From Hemileia vastatrix (Eukaryota > Basidiomycota > Pucciniomycetes > Pucciniales > Zaghouaniaceae): 64,000 nt of DNA. The position numbers were made by a program, and so were the translations under genes. The notes under the pieces are model-generated. The model did not search any database. It was not told the DNA's origin and saw nothing but the letters and a program-made list of their open reading frames with translations. The stretch is taken from assembly GCA_030280995.1 (NCBI GenBank), contig JASXTE010000001.1, positions 7,412,001-7,476,000 of the forward strand. The letters are read 5' to 3'. Within the stretch, counting starts at the first letter, position 1; each line of letters begins with the position of its first letter. Below are positions 21,567-31,661 of this stretch, piece after piece.

Positions 21567-21831
21567 ACATGTGTCATGATTCATTGTGATACGCTTGGGA
21601 TGGACATGACGGTAAATAATCATGGGAAGTAAATGGCTGTGGTATAGTTGGCTTAAAATTGTTTTTTAATTAATTTCCGAAGTACAGCTCAGGTAAGAGA
21701 CATATAACAGTATTTTTTTTGTTACAATTTTCGGGTGATAATAGTTTAAAAAAACATCAAATAAGCAATAAAAACAACAATGCTAATGTGCCAGTTGTTT
21801 AAAGAGGGTACACAAAATTAGTTAGATTTCA

Positions 21832-22928
21832 TCAATTATGAGTGTTTTTTAAATAATCACACAGCTTGGCTAAAGCTTTAGATCGATGAGATAAGCTATT
21901 CTTTTGTTCAGTTGACATTTCGGCGTACCTGTGAGGGAAAGAAAAAAAAAAAACCCCCGGTTGCTATAGTTAAAATCATATATATAAGCACAATAAAAAA
22001 AGGAGAGACGAACGTTAAACCAGTATTCTCAACTTCAAATATAGGGTCCCAACCGAAATTGGAAGGACCACGGCGAGGGACAATCTGACCCTTTGTACGA
22101 CCTTCAAACAGGATAGCAGGTTCATTTGGACCTGGACAATAAGCAAAAGTGCATATTGCTGTAGCTGATTTTGTTGGAAAACCATGTAACATTGTGTTGA
22201 GGCCTTATATATATATATATATATATATATATTCATTCATTAATTATTTGAATTGATGATTTTGGCTGGTTAGTTGTTTTTGTAGGTTTTAATATATAAA
22301 GACGTACCATCTAATCCTAATTCTTGTAAAAACCCTATTGAGAAAAAAAGAAAAATGATTTTTTATTTATACATGGAGCTTTCTGTGACAGATACTTTTC
22401 TTGCTTTTTAAAAAAAATAATGAAAAATGAAGATTATATATTCTAATCATTTTTCATACATTTAATATAAGGACCTAATGTGAGATAAAAATTTGATAGA
22501 AATCGAAAGATAAAGATAAAAATAAAAATAAATAAGTTGAATTGATTAATTGATAAAATCCAATAAACAATAAATATATGGATGAATGAAGTTGATTTAC
22601 CAGGTAAACCGTTCATTGCTTCGAATCCTAAAGCAGTATCCTAACAGCCAAAAAAAAAAAAAGCATCAATCAATACGAGAGAAATTAAGAAAAAAAAAAA
22701 AAAAAAAAAAAAACAGGCCCAGAGGACAAGGAAAAAAAAAAATTAAGAATGATCATAATGAAAGGAGTAAGTGATAAGATGAAGATGAGTAGAAATTAAC
22801 ATCTATCAACTTGCCTCTGTAACACAAGGTCCGTTGAGAATCCGAGCAGCTGCTTCAGCTTTCAAACGAGCCACTTCCTCAGTCGATCCTTGTGACTCCG
22901 GAACTTACCAACATCACATCCACATCCA

Positions 22929-22960
<32 letters not shown>

Positions 22961-23461
22961 ACAACACAAAAAAGTAAAAAATAAAATAAAATAAGAATAT
23001 TAACAGAAAAAGAAAGTATAGAAGAAAAAAAAAGATATAAACATCTATTCCAATCAAAAAAGAAAGATAAAAAAAAAGATAAAAGAAAAGATAAAAAAAG
23101 AAAAAAAAAAAGAAAAAAAAAAAAGAGAGAGAAAGAGAAAGAAATCTAACATATCAGCAAATACAGCTACCATCAACTTACCAGGCACGTTTTTAGCTTC
23201 CACAACAATCATTTTCTTCCTTATATTTGACACATCTTTTAGTTTATCATCATTATCATTATGTTTAATATGATGCTTTTCTTGTGGTTCTTTTTCATCA
23301 TCTTGTCTACTCAAAATTGCGGAAACCTCCTTCACCTTGTTCTGATTACTCGTAACAAAAGCTTAATTTAAATATATATATATATATTGTTGTGATTAAC
23401 CATGACACCCTATTGAAATGTATAAAATGCGAGCTTAAATGGTCTTACTTATCCGAATCAT
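21832..23461 (-). CDS. Inosine/xanthosine triphosphate pyrophosphatase (Ham1/ITPA family), 8 exons
   Basis: It hydrolyses ITP, dITP and XTP to monophosphates, clearing deaminated purines from the nucleotide pool. Exons in coding order (plus coordinates): 23449-23461, 23182-23361, 22815-22903, 22601-22640, 22460-22474, 22308-22334, 22014-22203, 21832-21928. The total is 651 nt, 216 residues, with all phases consistent. The first exon is 13 nt (MIRI plus one base) and joins to [13 protein letters not shown], the family's nucleotide-binding motif. Later motifs are [46 protein letters not shown] and [18 protein letters not shown]. Exon 5 is only 15 nt and supplies PYIK. Intron 3 starts with GC (GAG/GCAAGT) rather than GT. 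Between the first helix and second strand there is a hydrophilic insertion rich in D, E, H, K ([17 protein letters not shown]), absent from most family members I know. Confidence 0.93.
22204..22232. repeat. (TA)n microsatellite in ITPase intron 6
   Basis: About 14 TA units immediately upstream (coding sense) of the exon that starts at 22203. The acceptor is the AAG right at the edge of this run, so the polypyrimidine tract is essentially replaced by TA repeats. Confidence 0.85.
22921..23150. repeat. Microsatellites in ITPase intron 2
   Basis: The intron 22904-23181 holds a (CAT)n run (about 22921-22962) and a long purine-rich run of A and G (about 23055-23150). On the coding strand the latter is a polypyrimidine stretch. 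Neither codes; the apparent extension of exon 2 into FFLFLS-type sequence is the intron being read through. Confidence 0.85.
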
Positions 23462-24009
23462 GTTGTCGGAGTCGACACTGGAAGTTTGCATGTTCAATGA
23501 GGTTGTGCAGAATGTTATTTTTGAGAAGAGGGTGGCAAGGAATACAAGAGCAAGTGAAAATGAGAAAATCAAGGAGAGTTTAACAGACTAGTTCACGTGA
23601 TTTGAATAGCAGAATGCCAGGCTTAGCGACGATGACACTCATCTTTATCATCAATAAATTGCAGGACAGGCCAATAATTTATAAATCCTCTACACTAGTC
23701 TCTTAATGTATTAAGGCAACACCGACATGACAATCACGTAAAACAAAACAACCCATCATAACCAGACTTGCTGCGTTTGATTTGATAAATTTTCATTCTC
23801 ACGAAAAGACAAACATAAAAATCAAAAATATAAGTTTGAGGAGAAAAATCTATTACATAATTTGACCATTGAATTTCTTTCTTTATCCTTTTAAGTACAA
23901 AACACGAAATTCCAGGCCCAGGTAGATCGGCTGCCAAAATCAAGTACCAAAACTAACAAAATGCCCCCACCAGTGAATTTTCAGACAAACAACAAGTTCA
24001 TCCGTCATC
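23462..24009. other. Spacer between ITPase and clathrin light chain
   Basis: Intergenic region upstream of ITPase and downstream of clathrin light chain. No further gene recognised. A short minus-strand ORF (23734-23943) has no supporting features. Confidence 0.6.
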
Positions 24010-25104
24010 TTAATAGCCCCCAGCCCCTGGCGCTGTTTCGCCTTCTCTCTTCAAACTAAGTAAAAGTTCTTTGAAGCGACTCAAATCCCGGGTTGACTTG
24101 CCACATGTCTTGCTTCTCGAGTCTTGCAACTCAAGCAGGTCAGCAATTCTTTGCCATGTGGTTCCCTGCACCAAAGCTTGTTCTTGTGAAGCAAGAAATG
24201 CTGCTTCTTGTTCTCTAAAAACACGAAAAAAATCCATCAGCATTGGTGACTTGTAAACTGACTATCTTAAGAACACCTAGTGCAACGAGACAACCAACTT
24301 GTTTTTGGCAATGTTTTTAGCCTTCTGGTTATTATATCCAAGGTAAAAATCATCAATTGCCTGTTCTGCCGCTGCAATCGTTTGTTCACGCTTAGCGGCG
24401 CTACGTTCGTCTCTTAAACGAATTTCTTCAGCTTGTTTAACTCGCCATTCCCTGAAAAGGTTGCCACACAAAAGAAAATAAAAGAAAAGTGTTAATAATG
24501 CTTCAGTCATCTTTTCAAACGGAGAACGGCTTGTTCGACAAACTTGATAGCTTCAGCTTCGTCTTCGATTGTTGGAGTCACGGCTGACTGGTAAGGCATA
24601 GATATATTTTGTTGAGAAATATGATAGATTGAAACTGGCGCCGCTGAGTCTGCTCCGTTCTGAGTAAAGCATGCGAAAGAAAAGAATTCACAAAACAAAA
24701 ACTCAAGGTAAGAAGGCAATTTAAAGCGACAAAATCAAATAACACAAATAAAAAGTAACAAATGAATCCAAATACTCAACAGTGTGATGGAGTGTAGGTG
24801 TGATATCTGGCCTCAAATCGGGATACATACTTTCAAACTGAGCTACAGTCTCGTCATTATTTTGTTCATGTTCACGTTCGCGATCACGATCGAGATCAAG
24901 ATGATGTTCTTGTGCTTCCTGGTATTCGCTGGTACTGTTGCCTAAGCCAGAAAGTTGAAGATAGTCATCTCCTGCCTTCGTCGATTCTCCCCCAAACTCA
25001 TCACCCAAAAGAGCACGTTCCCGAGATAGGAAGTCGCCATCAGGGAGCCCGTTCGAATCCTTCGAAAAGGATGGAAAGTCATCGAGCGCAGGAAAGTCGG
25101 TCAT
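24010..25104 (-). CDS. Clathrin light chain (4 exons)
   Basis: It is a regulatory subunit of clathrin triskelions on coated vesicles, binding the heavy-chain hub. Exons in coding order: 24781-25104, 24544-24659, 24299-24451, 24010-24214, giving 798 nt and 265 residues. The N-terminal part is acidic and disordered (MTDFPALDDFPSF, DLDRDREREHEQ). The middle is the heavy-chain-binding coiled coil (EWRVKQAEEIRLRDERSAAK, TIAAAEQAIDDFYLGYN). The C-terminus has the strongly conserved TTWQRIADLLELQDS, RDLSRFKELLLSLKREGE and APGAGGY. The exon 2 donor (AA/GTTTGT at 24544) was chosen because it alone keeps phase with the acceptor before EWRVKQ; the longer reading FVEQAVLRLKR then belongs to the intron. 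This junction is the least certain. Confidence 0.93.
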
Positions 25105-25815
25105 CCTGTCTTTGGCCTGCCCTTCAACCCGCGCGCCACTTTATAGGATGCAATGTGACACTAGATTCAGATACTTGGCTTAGCGACTTTCCCAGTCTCA
25201 CGACTTAGCACATCATTATATATCTATATATCCATATAAAATGAGAAAAAAATATCGATTATAGTGAGACTGAAAGTATGAATTTATTATTTATATCACA
25301 CGATACCAATTAGATACCAAGTCAATCTTGAGTGATCTTAAACCAATATAGAACTGAGTCTTAACATATCATGATCAACAAATTAAACAATCAGTTTGAT
25401 AATAGTGTTTAAGAAGTAAAATATTTAAAATTAAATAGAAGAACAAAAAACTTTTCCCAAAAACACTTTTTAAAATGAAAAACTATTTCATTCCAATCCT
25501 TTGAATAGATAAGCTCCACGTTAAACTAAGTCATGATTTTTGTTCTTTCTTTGCTTACTGAATTCTTTGTTTCCCTTATAAATTTTTAGATTTTTTAATT
25601 CAGAATTTTATGAATCAATACTCTTCTCATTGTTAGCCAACTTTAAATGTGCTATTTAAATAATCAACTGGAGAATTTTCCTTAGTGAAGTATCACATTG
25701 TCTTAGGGGCACACATCCAACTAAAGAAAAAGCAAGCCGGGGATGAAAGGAGAGGCAAATTGAGAAATACTTTTAGCAAGACGAACAAGATATATAATGG
25801 ACGAAAATGACACAA

Positions 25816-25871
<56 letters not shown>

Positions 25872-26413
25872 GATCTACCGTCTAGGAAGAAGGGCTTCAA
25901 TTCAATTGGTTGCTTTCAAGTGCCTCAATCTACCTATGTTTCTTTCATGGGAAATATGATCTAAGCCTATAAGAACCCGTAAAGTAGTATACGGAAATCA
26001 AATAAGAAGATCACTCGCCTCATCCACAGGAAGACACTAAAATTATCAATCCATGTTGTATGTGTTCCTGCCACATCTAGAAAGAACATAGCTTTCTGAG
26101 TAACATATTGTGTGATATGATTCCTGAAGGCTATTTCCAAGATATATATATATATATCACTCTTTTCCACATATTTCCCTCTTGACTCACTTGCCTCTGT
26201 CAATAAATAAAACTTATTACTACCAATCTGTTCAAATTAATTTGGTAAAATATTTCTCTTAAAAAATTTAAAATCTGAATTTCCGAGATAAAAAATAGAG
26301 CTATATAATTAAATTAACCAGTGACATCTTTAGTTTTCACAGAATTTCATATTGAGTAGTAAACCATTTCGAGATGTCGTATCTATAGTATGCAAAATTT
26401 TGAATGCTATATG
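25105..26413. other. Spacer with (AAT)n microsatellite, upstream of clathrin light chain
   Basis: No supported gene. A perfect (AAT)n array of about 18 units spans 25818-25871. A minus-strand ORF at 25967-26203 is open for 78 codons without recognisable motif, partly over a TA repeat. The copia element inserts at the right end (target ATATG, 26409-26413). Confidence 0.6.
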
Positions 26414-26983
26414 TGATAACAATGATAATAAAAGATTAGTGGACTTAGTGGACAGAGGGAGGATGGACACGAGAAGAGGTTGGACAAGGACAGAGAAAAA
26501 TCTACCTGATAACAATGATAATAAAAGATTAGTGGACTTAGTGGACAGAGGGAGGATGGACACGAGAAGAGGTTGGACAAGGACAGAGAAACTAGGGACA
26601 AAAGTAAAGATAAGTAAAGTGGACGAATAATAATAATAAATAAGGGAGAAAGAAATGGATGCATTGCTGAGGAAGAGCACACATACAATCTACCTGATAA
26701 CAATGATAATAAAAGATTAGTGGACTTAGTGGACAGAGGGAGGATGGACACGAGAAGAGGTTGGACAAGGACAGAGAAACTAGGGACAAAAGTAAAGATA
26801 AGTAAAGTGGACGAATAATAATAATAAATAAGGGAGAAAGAAATGGATGCGGAAAGAGAAACAACACCGCATCCATTTATAGAATGCTTGTAATATCGAT
26901 ATGTATTTAGACTAGAGTAGAATTATAAACTAACATATAATATAATCGTTAAATATTATTATAGTAAGCGATGATATTTAACA
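26414..26983 (-). repeat. Copia 3' LTR with internal triplicated module
   Basis: 570 bp. It holds three copies of a unit beginning TGATAACAATGATAATAAAAG and including GAGGATGGACACGAGAAGAG, starting at 26414, about 26510 and about 26694. The second and third copies continue further (to GAAATGGATGC) than the first. Such modular arrays in LTRs often act as enhancers. The overlapping 92-150-codon ORFs on both strands are by-products of the repeats. Confidence 0.9.
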
Positions 26984-26994
26984 CCCTCCCGTGC
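26984..26994 (-). promoter_or_regulatory. Polypurine tract of copia element
   Basis: In coding sense GCACGGGAGGG lies between the stop codon of the ORF and the TG of the 3' LTR. This is the expected plus-strand primer position. Confidence 0.8.
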
Positions 26995-29900
26995 TCAAGA
27001 CAGCAATGGATGAAGATTAAGTTTATCTACAAATTCATTATGTTTAATGCGAGAAAGTGATTTAGTTAAGATATCAGCACACATATCATTGGTCGAGACA
27101 TAATCTATATCTAATTCTTTATTGTTAACAAGTTCACGCAACCAACACACTCGGGTATTGATATGTCTAGTTCGATGTTGATAGAGTGGGTTGAGAGCAA
27201 GTTTGATGGCGCCTTGATTGTCACCAATTAATTTGACTTCAGACAGTCGAATCGAGAAGTCATTAAAGAGTTCTTTCATCCAAAGTAAGTCTTGCCCACA
27301 TTCAGTCATTGAGTAATATTCAGATTCAGAGACAGATAATGAAACGGATTGTTGTTTGCTGGAACGCCAACTGAGTAATCCTAAGTGAAAAACTAAGGTT
27401 CCAGATGTAGATTTTGAGTCTTCTGACTTATTGTAATCAGAGTCGGCATAGCCTGTAAGAACACCCAATTGAGAGTTAGTGACATTGCCCAAGGTAAGAC
27501 CATAATTCTTGGTTAACTGAAGATAACGTAAAATATGGAAAAAAGATGTTATTTGTTGATCGGTGGGTTCATTGAGGTATTGAGCAAGAGCACTAGCTGC
27601 AAATGCTAGATCGGGCCGAGTACAGAGAACTAGGTAGTTAAGCAGACCAATAGCCCTTCTGTAATTGAAAAGACTGGTTAGTTTAGTTGTTGAGCATTTG
27701 GTGAAATGAAGATTCGGAACAAGAGGGGTGGTAACAGTTCGACAGGATTCATGATTAAATTCTTTTAATATATTTTTGATGTATAATTGTTGAGAAAGTG
27801 TGATAGTTCGGTTTGATCTGTTTCTGGTGACCTTCATTCCAAGTACCCATTTAAGTTCTCCTTGATCATCCATGTCAAAAACTTGAGATATTTTGTTTTT
27901 GAAGTCGTTGACTGCTGGACCACCAATAATAAGATCATCGACATGTATGAAGACATAACAGGGGTTCGCAAGATCTTGATTGAGAAACAGACAAGGATCA
28001 GCTTTGCTGGCCTTAAAACCAATGTCGGAGAAGAATGTAGCTAATTTATTATACCAACAACGAGGACTTTGTTTCAATCCGTATAAGGATTTTTTGAGGT
28101 GAAGACAATAATCTTTATTTTTGGGTGAATAGCCATTTGGAAATCGAAGATAGAGATCCTCGTCCGGTTCCCCATGTAAGAACGCTGATTTAACATCCAT
28201 TTGATGAATTTCCCAGTCCTTGTAAGCAGCAATACTGAGTAAGAACCGAAGAGTTGCAAGTCTACCGGTGGGGGCATAAGTTTCATTATACTCTATACCC
28301 TCAATCTGAGAAAAGCCTTGCACACAAAGTCTTGCTTTATATTTGACGATATTCCCATCAGAATCCGTCTTTTTCTTGAAGGTCCAAGTAGTGCCTAAAA
28401 GATGATTATTAGCTGGAAGTGGAGACTCTTCCCATACCTTATGTTTGGATATGCTTGAGAGTTCAGCATTAATGGCTTTAAGCCATTCATCGCTTTCAGG
28501 TGAGTTTAGCGCTTGATAGTAATTTTGGGGAGTGTCGAATTGAGTGATGGCTAGGCAAGTCATATTGGCTCTTCTTTTGTTTGATAATATGTTGGAGGTG
28601 TCAATATCAGAGGAAATTTCTTTAGACGGTCGAAGATTTTTGTCGATATAAGTGTAATGTTTGGATACCGGTGGTTCAGATGTTGCCATGTCAGGTGGTG
28701 ATGAATTGAATTCAGGTTCATTTGACATAGCTTCGATTACGGGGTCTTCAAAAGTGACTGATTTGGAAGTATTAGAAGGTGTAAAGTTGGGGCAGATGTC
28801 TTCTAGATCAGGAAATTGAAGTGTCTCTGCTGATTTTCCATTAGAGATTTTGCGTGATAGGTTAAAGGTATTGAGAAATTTGACATCATGAGTTATAATA
28901 ATTTTATCTTCAGGAATAGAGTATATTCGATAGTTAACATGTCCATCACAATAGCCAAGAAATATACCTTCTTCTCCACTCCTCTCAAATTTTCCGTTTC
29001 GTTTTGATTTTTGCAAGTGGTAGACGACATCTGAACCAAAAGGATGAAGATTGGTGGGTTCTTTGGAGTTTTTATGCCAGAGAGCCCATGGAGATTTATT
29101 TGATTCGAGTGATGATGAAGGAAGGATATTAAGAAGGTATGTAGCCGTGTTAACGGCTTCAGCCCACCAGGTGGAATCAAGACCCGATTCAATCAATAGG
29201 CATTTGGCTTTCTCTACAATGGAGCGGTTACCCCTCTCAGCTATTGGATTCTGTTGTGGAGAATAGGGAGCAGTGCGTAAATGAATAATACCTTTATTTT
29301 TAAGATGATCTCGCATGGAATAATTAGTGAATTCGCCACCATTATCAGAGACAATATTCTTGATTTTTCGGTCAAGTTGATTTTCGACTAATGTTTCGTA
29401 TTCTTTATAATGATGGAACGTCTCAGATTTGAGTTCAAGAAAGTAGACATGTCGATAACGTGAATGACCATCCACAATTTGAAGAAAATATGATTTGCCA
29501 CCCCTGGATTCTGGAGTAATTGGTCCACAGAGGTCCATATGAATAACGTCGAGAGGTGATTCGGGTGTCGGAAAAGTTCCAGAATAGGGTAAAGTATGTG
29601 CTTTAGCTAATGCACAAGTTTTACAAGTAAATTTAGAGAAATTCAAACCTGGGAATAATTTCTCCATGGTTTGATTACTAGGGTGCCCGTAATTGTGATG
29701 TAGTAACATTAGTTTTTGTTCGTGATTGTTAACTGGAGTTGATAGGTTGTAGATAGGATGGATTGATAAGGGAAAAGTTAAAATTCGTCCATTTGAATTG
29801 CAATTTATATATGAGGAGTCATCGAGTTTTATTTTGAATTGTCCAGATTCATTAATAAGACTCCGTCCGTCCGATAAAATATCAATGGCTGAGATAAGAT

Positions 29901-30981
29901 TAGCTTTAACTGAGGGAATATAAAGAGAATCTTCAATTACAAAGTTATGACCTGCAGAGAGAAATGAAACTGTGCCTTGTCCAAGGGCAATAATTTCATC
30001 TCCATTGGCCATTGTTAAGGTGATATTGGAAGATTGATAAGATTTGAAGTACTTTAAGTCATTAAATATAGTAAACGAAGCGCCACTGTCCAGGATGGCA
30101 TGGTCGTTAGGTAAATTGGATATAATTGATAAAACTTTGTGAGTGGTGTCCTTGTCTTTATTTTCCCTCTCTTTCTTTCTTTTTAAAAATTCATCTCGTT
30201 TCTCAGGATGTAACTGGAAACAAGAAGATTCAGGATGAGGAGCTAGAGGGTTATGTTTTCCTTTTGAGCAAAACGTTTTGGCTTTCGCGTCCATAGTTAA
30301 AGCTGTCCCGGATGAATTATTGAGAGCCTTTCTCCTGGTGATCTCTGCTTCTATGTCGGAAAATATATTTTCAATGGTAGGTCGCTGATTAGTTATATCG
30401 TATTTACTTAGGATAATAGTAGCGGCAGTTTGGTAGGATTCAGGAAGTAAATTTAATACATAATTTCCCATAATATACGATAAAATGTTTTCTTTAAATA
30501 AATCAGGAGCTACTTCTCTGAGTAATTTCATAGTACTTCTGAATTCGTTAATGGCTCCTAACAGATTGCTTTCCGTGAATTTAATTTTGAAAAGTTGATT
30601 GACGACATAGGAACAATTCTGAGTGGATTTAGATGCGTAATGATCCTTAATACGAGACCATAGTTCAGCCGGCTCTACTAGATCATCGTCGAGGACAAAT
30701 TTGTCTTGATTAGGTCGATCCAAGAACATTTTAATTATTGTATTTGTTTGTCTTTGTCGCAACTTGAAAATACTTAGGAGCTCAGGATTGGTAGGTATTG
30801 ATATGTCTTTAATAAGAAACTGATCCAAATTTCGTACAGTAAGAGCATATTTGATATCGGTTTTCCAAGTACTGTAATTTTTGTCGTTTAACTTTTCAAT
30901 GCCTTTTATTTCAGAATAAGTAGCAGAGTCTTGTAAATAAGAGAAGTCAGGAGAAGTAGTGGGGGTCGACGATTCAGGCAT
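26995..30981 (-). CDS. Copia Gag-Pol polyprotein
   Basis: One 1328-residue ORF, the usual size and order for Ty1/copia. Gag occupies about residues 1-230 (EKLNDKNYSTWKTDIKYAL). A zinc-binding-like motif of the form C..GKHNP...HPES.C..LHPE (residues 238-259) replaces the classical CCHC knuckle. Protease active site DSGAS is at 298-302. The integrase has an HHCC finger (HHNYGH at 428-433; CKTC at 453-456) and catalytic D483 (HMDLCGP), D546 (VSDNGGEF) and E582 (NPIAERGN). The reverse transcriptase follows (WTFKKKTDSDGNIVKYKARL, then FIHVDDLIIGG with the catalytic DD). RNase H includes ADSDYNKSEDSKSTSG and SLSVSESEYYSM. No stop or frameshift and all catalytic residues are present. The ATG at 30981 is about 110 bases inside the 5' LTR edge. 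Confidence 0.95.
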   Translation of the reverse strand: MPESSTPTTSPDFSYLQDSATYSEIKGIEKLNDKNYSTWKTDIKYALTVRNLDQFLIKDISIPTNPELLSIFKLRQRQTNTIIKMFLDRPNQDKFVLDDDLVEPAELWSRIKDHYASKSTQNCSYVVNQLFKIKFTESNLLGAINEFRSTMKLLREVAPDLFKENILSYIMGNYVLNLLPESYQTAATIILSKYDITNQRPTIENIFSDIEAEITRRKALNNSSGTALTMDAKAKTFCSKGKHNPLAPHPESSCFQLHPEKRDEFLKRKKERENKDKDTTHKVLSIISNLPNDHAILDSGASFTIFNDLKYFKSYQSSNITLTMANGDEIIALGQGTVSFLSAGHNFVIEDSLYIPSVKANLISAIDILSDGRSLINESGQFKIKLDDSSYINCNSNGRILTFPLSIHPIYNLSTPVNNHEQKLMLLHHNYGHPSNQTMEKLFPGLNFSKFTCKTCALAKAHTLPYSGTFPTPESPLDVIHMDLCGPITPESRGGKSYFLQIVDGHSRYRHVYFLELKSETFHHYKEYETLVENQLDRKIKNIVSDNGGEFTNYSMRDHLKNKGIIHLRTAPYSPQQNPIAERGNRSIVEKAKCLLIESGLDSTWWAEAVNTATYLLNILPSSSLESNKSPWALWHKNSKEPTNLHPFGSDVVYHLQKSKRNGKFERSGEEGIFLGYCDGHVNYRIYSIPEDKIIITHDVKFLNTFNLSRKISNGKSAETLQFPDLEDICPNFTPSNTSKSVTFEDPVIEAMSNEPEFNSSPPDMATSEPPVSKHYTYIDKNLRPSKEISSDIDTSNILSNKRRANMTCLAITQFDTPQNYYQALNSPESDEWLKAINAELSSISKHKVWEESPLPANNHLLGTTWTFKKKTDSDGNIVKYKARLCVQGFSQIEGIEYNETYAPTGRLATLRFLLSIAAYKDWEIHQMDVKSAFLHGEPDEDLYLRFPNGYSPKNKDYCLHLKKSLYGLKQSPRCWYNKLATFFSDIGFKASKADPCLFLNQDLANPCYVFIHVDDLIIGGPAVNDFKNKISQVFDMDDQGELKWVLGMKVTRNRSNRTITLSQQLYIKNILKEFNHESCRTVTTPLVPNLHFTKCSTTKLTSLFNYRRAIGLLNYLVLCTRPDLAFAASALAQYLNEPTDQQITSFFHILRYLQLTKNYGLTLGNVTNSQLGVLTGYADSDYNKSEDSKSTSGTLVFHLGLLSWRSSKQQSVSLSVSESEYYSMTECGQDLLWMKELFNDFSIRLSEVKLIGDNQGAIKLALNPLYQHRTRHINTRVCWLRELVNNKELDIDYVSTNDMCADILTKSLSRIKHNEFVDKLNLHPLLS

Positions 30982-31073
30982 ATCGGGTAAAGCAGTGTAG
31001 GTAGAGTTATGATCAGAGGAATCGTTAGTATTGATAGAACTCGGGGTAGCCAGCTTTCCTTAATACAACAGGG

Positions 31074-31091
31074 GCGCTGGGCCCATAACCC
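31074..31091 (-). promoter_or_regulatory. Primer-binding site matching initiator tRNA-Met anticodon arm
   Basis: The plus strand here reads GCGCTGGGCCCATAACCC, which is the anticodon-arm sequence of eukaryotic initiator tRNA-Met (CAT anticodon in its loop), directly next to the 5' LTR. The element's RNA would therefore pair with an internal part of the tRNA, not its CCA end. Drosophila copia and yeast Ty5 are known to prime this way. Confidence 0.85.
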
Positions 31092-31661
31092 TGATAACAA
31101 TGATAATAAAAGATTAGTGGACTTAGTGGACAGAGGGAGGATGGACACGAGAAGAGGTTGGACAAGGACAGAGAAAAATCTACCTGATAACAATGATAAT
31201 AAAAGATTAGTGGACTTAGTGGACAGAGGGAGGATGGACACGAGAAGAGGTTGGACAAGGACAGAGAAACTAGGGACAAAAGTAAAGATAAGTAAAGTGG
31301 ACGAATAATAATAATAAATAAGGGAGAAAGAAATGGATGCATTGCTGAGGAAGAGCACACATACAATCTACCTGATAACAATGATAATAAAAGATTAGTG
31401 GACTTAGTGGACAGAGGGAGGATGGACACGAGAAGAGGTTGGACAAGGACAGAGAAACTAGGGACAAAAGTAAAGATAAGTAAAGTGGACGAATAATAAT
31501 AATAAATAAGGGAGAAAGAAATGGATGCGGAAAGAGAAACAACACCGCATCCATTTATAGAATGCTTGTAATATCGATATGTATTTAGACTAGAGTAGAA
31601 TTATAAACTAACATATAATATAATCGTTAAATATTATTATAGTAAGCGATGATATTTAACA
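31092..31661 (-). repeat. Copia 5' LTR
   Basis: 570 bp, matching the 3' LTR base for base where I compared them, including the triplicated module and the ATTGCTGAGGAAGAGCACAC spacer. The promoter should lie in this LTR, but I could not identify a clear TATA box. Confidence 0.92.

Larger units (their letters stand above)
26414..31661 (-). mobile_element. Complete Ty1/copia LTR retrotransposon
   Basis: A 5248-bp element on the minus strand with two LTRs of 570 bp (26414-26983 and 31092-31661) that I read as identical or nearly so. It has TG...CA ends (in coding sense TGTTAAATATC...TTGTTATCA) and a perfect 5-bp target duplication ATATG (26409-26413 and 31662-31666). It contains one uninterrupted Gag-Pol ORF, a primer-binding site next to the 5' LTR and a purine tract next to the 3' LTR. 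Matched LTRs, intact ORF and exact duplication imply a recent insertion that could still be competent. This contrasts with the two damaged gypsy elements in the window. Confidence 0.95.

Noticed and set aside
21908..22192. ITPase as a single-exon or truncated pseudogene
   Set aside because: Splice sites on both sides, a microexon and upstream exons assemble a complete in-phase protein, so the short ORF is one exon.
25967..26203. 78-codon minus ORF near the copia target site
   Set aside because: Partly a TA-repeat translation; no motif. An exon cannot be excluded but is not supported.
26330..26876. ORFs of 90-116 codons on both strands in the copia LTR, repeated at 30.9-31.55 kb
   Set aside because: They follow the triplicated LTR module and occur identically in both LTRs; they lack any recognisable domain.
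31074..31091. Initiator tRNA-Met gene fragment
   Set aside because: Only the anticodon-arm stretch is present, at the exact primer-site position of the copia element; no D-arm, T-arm or acceptor stem flank it.
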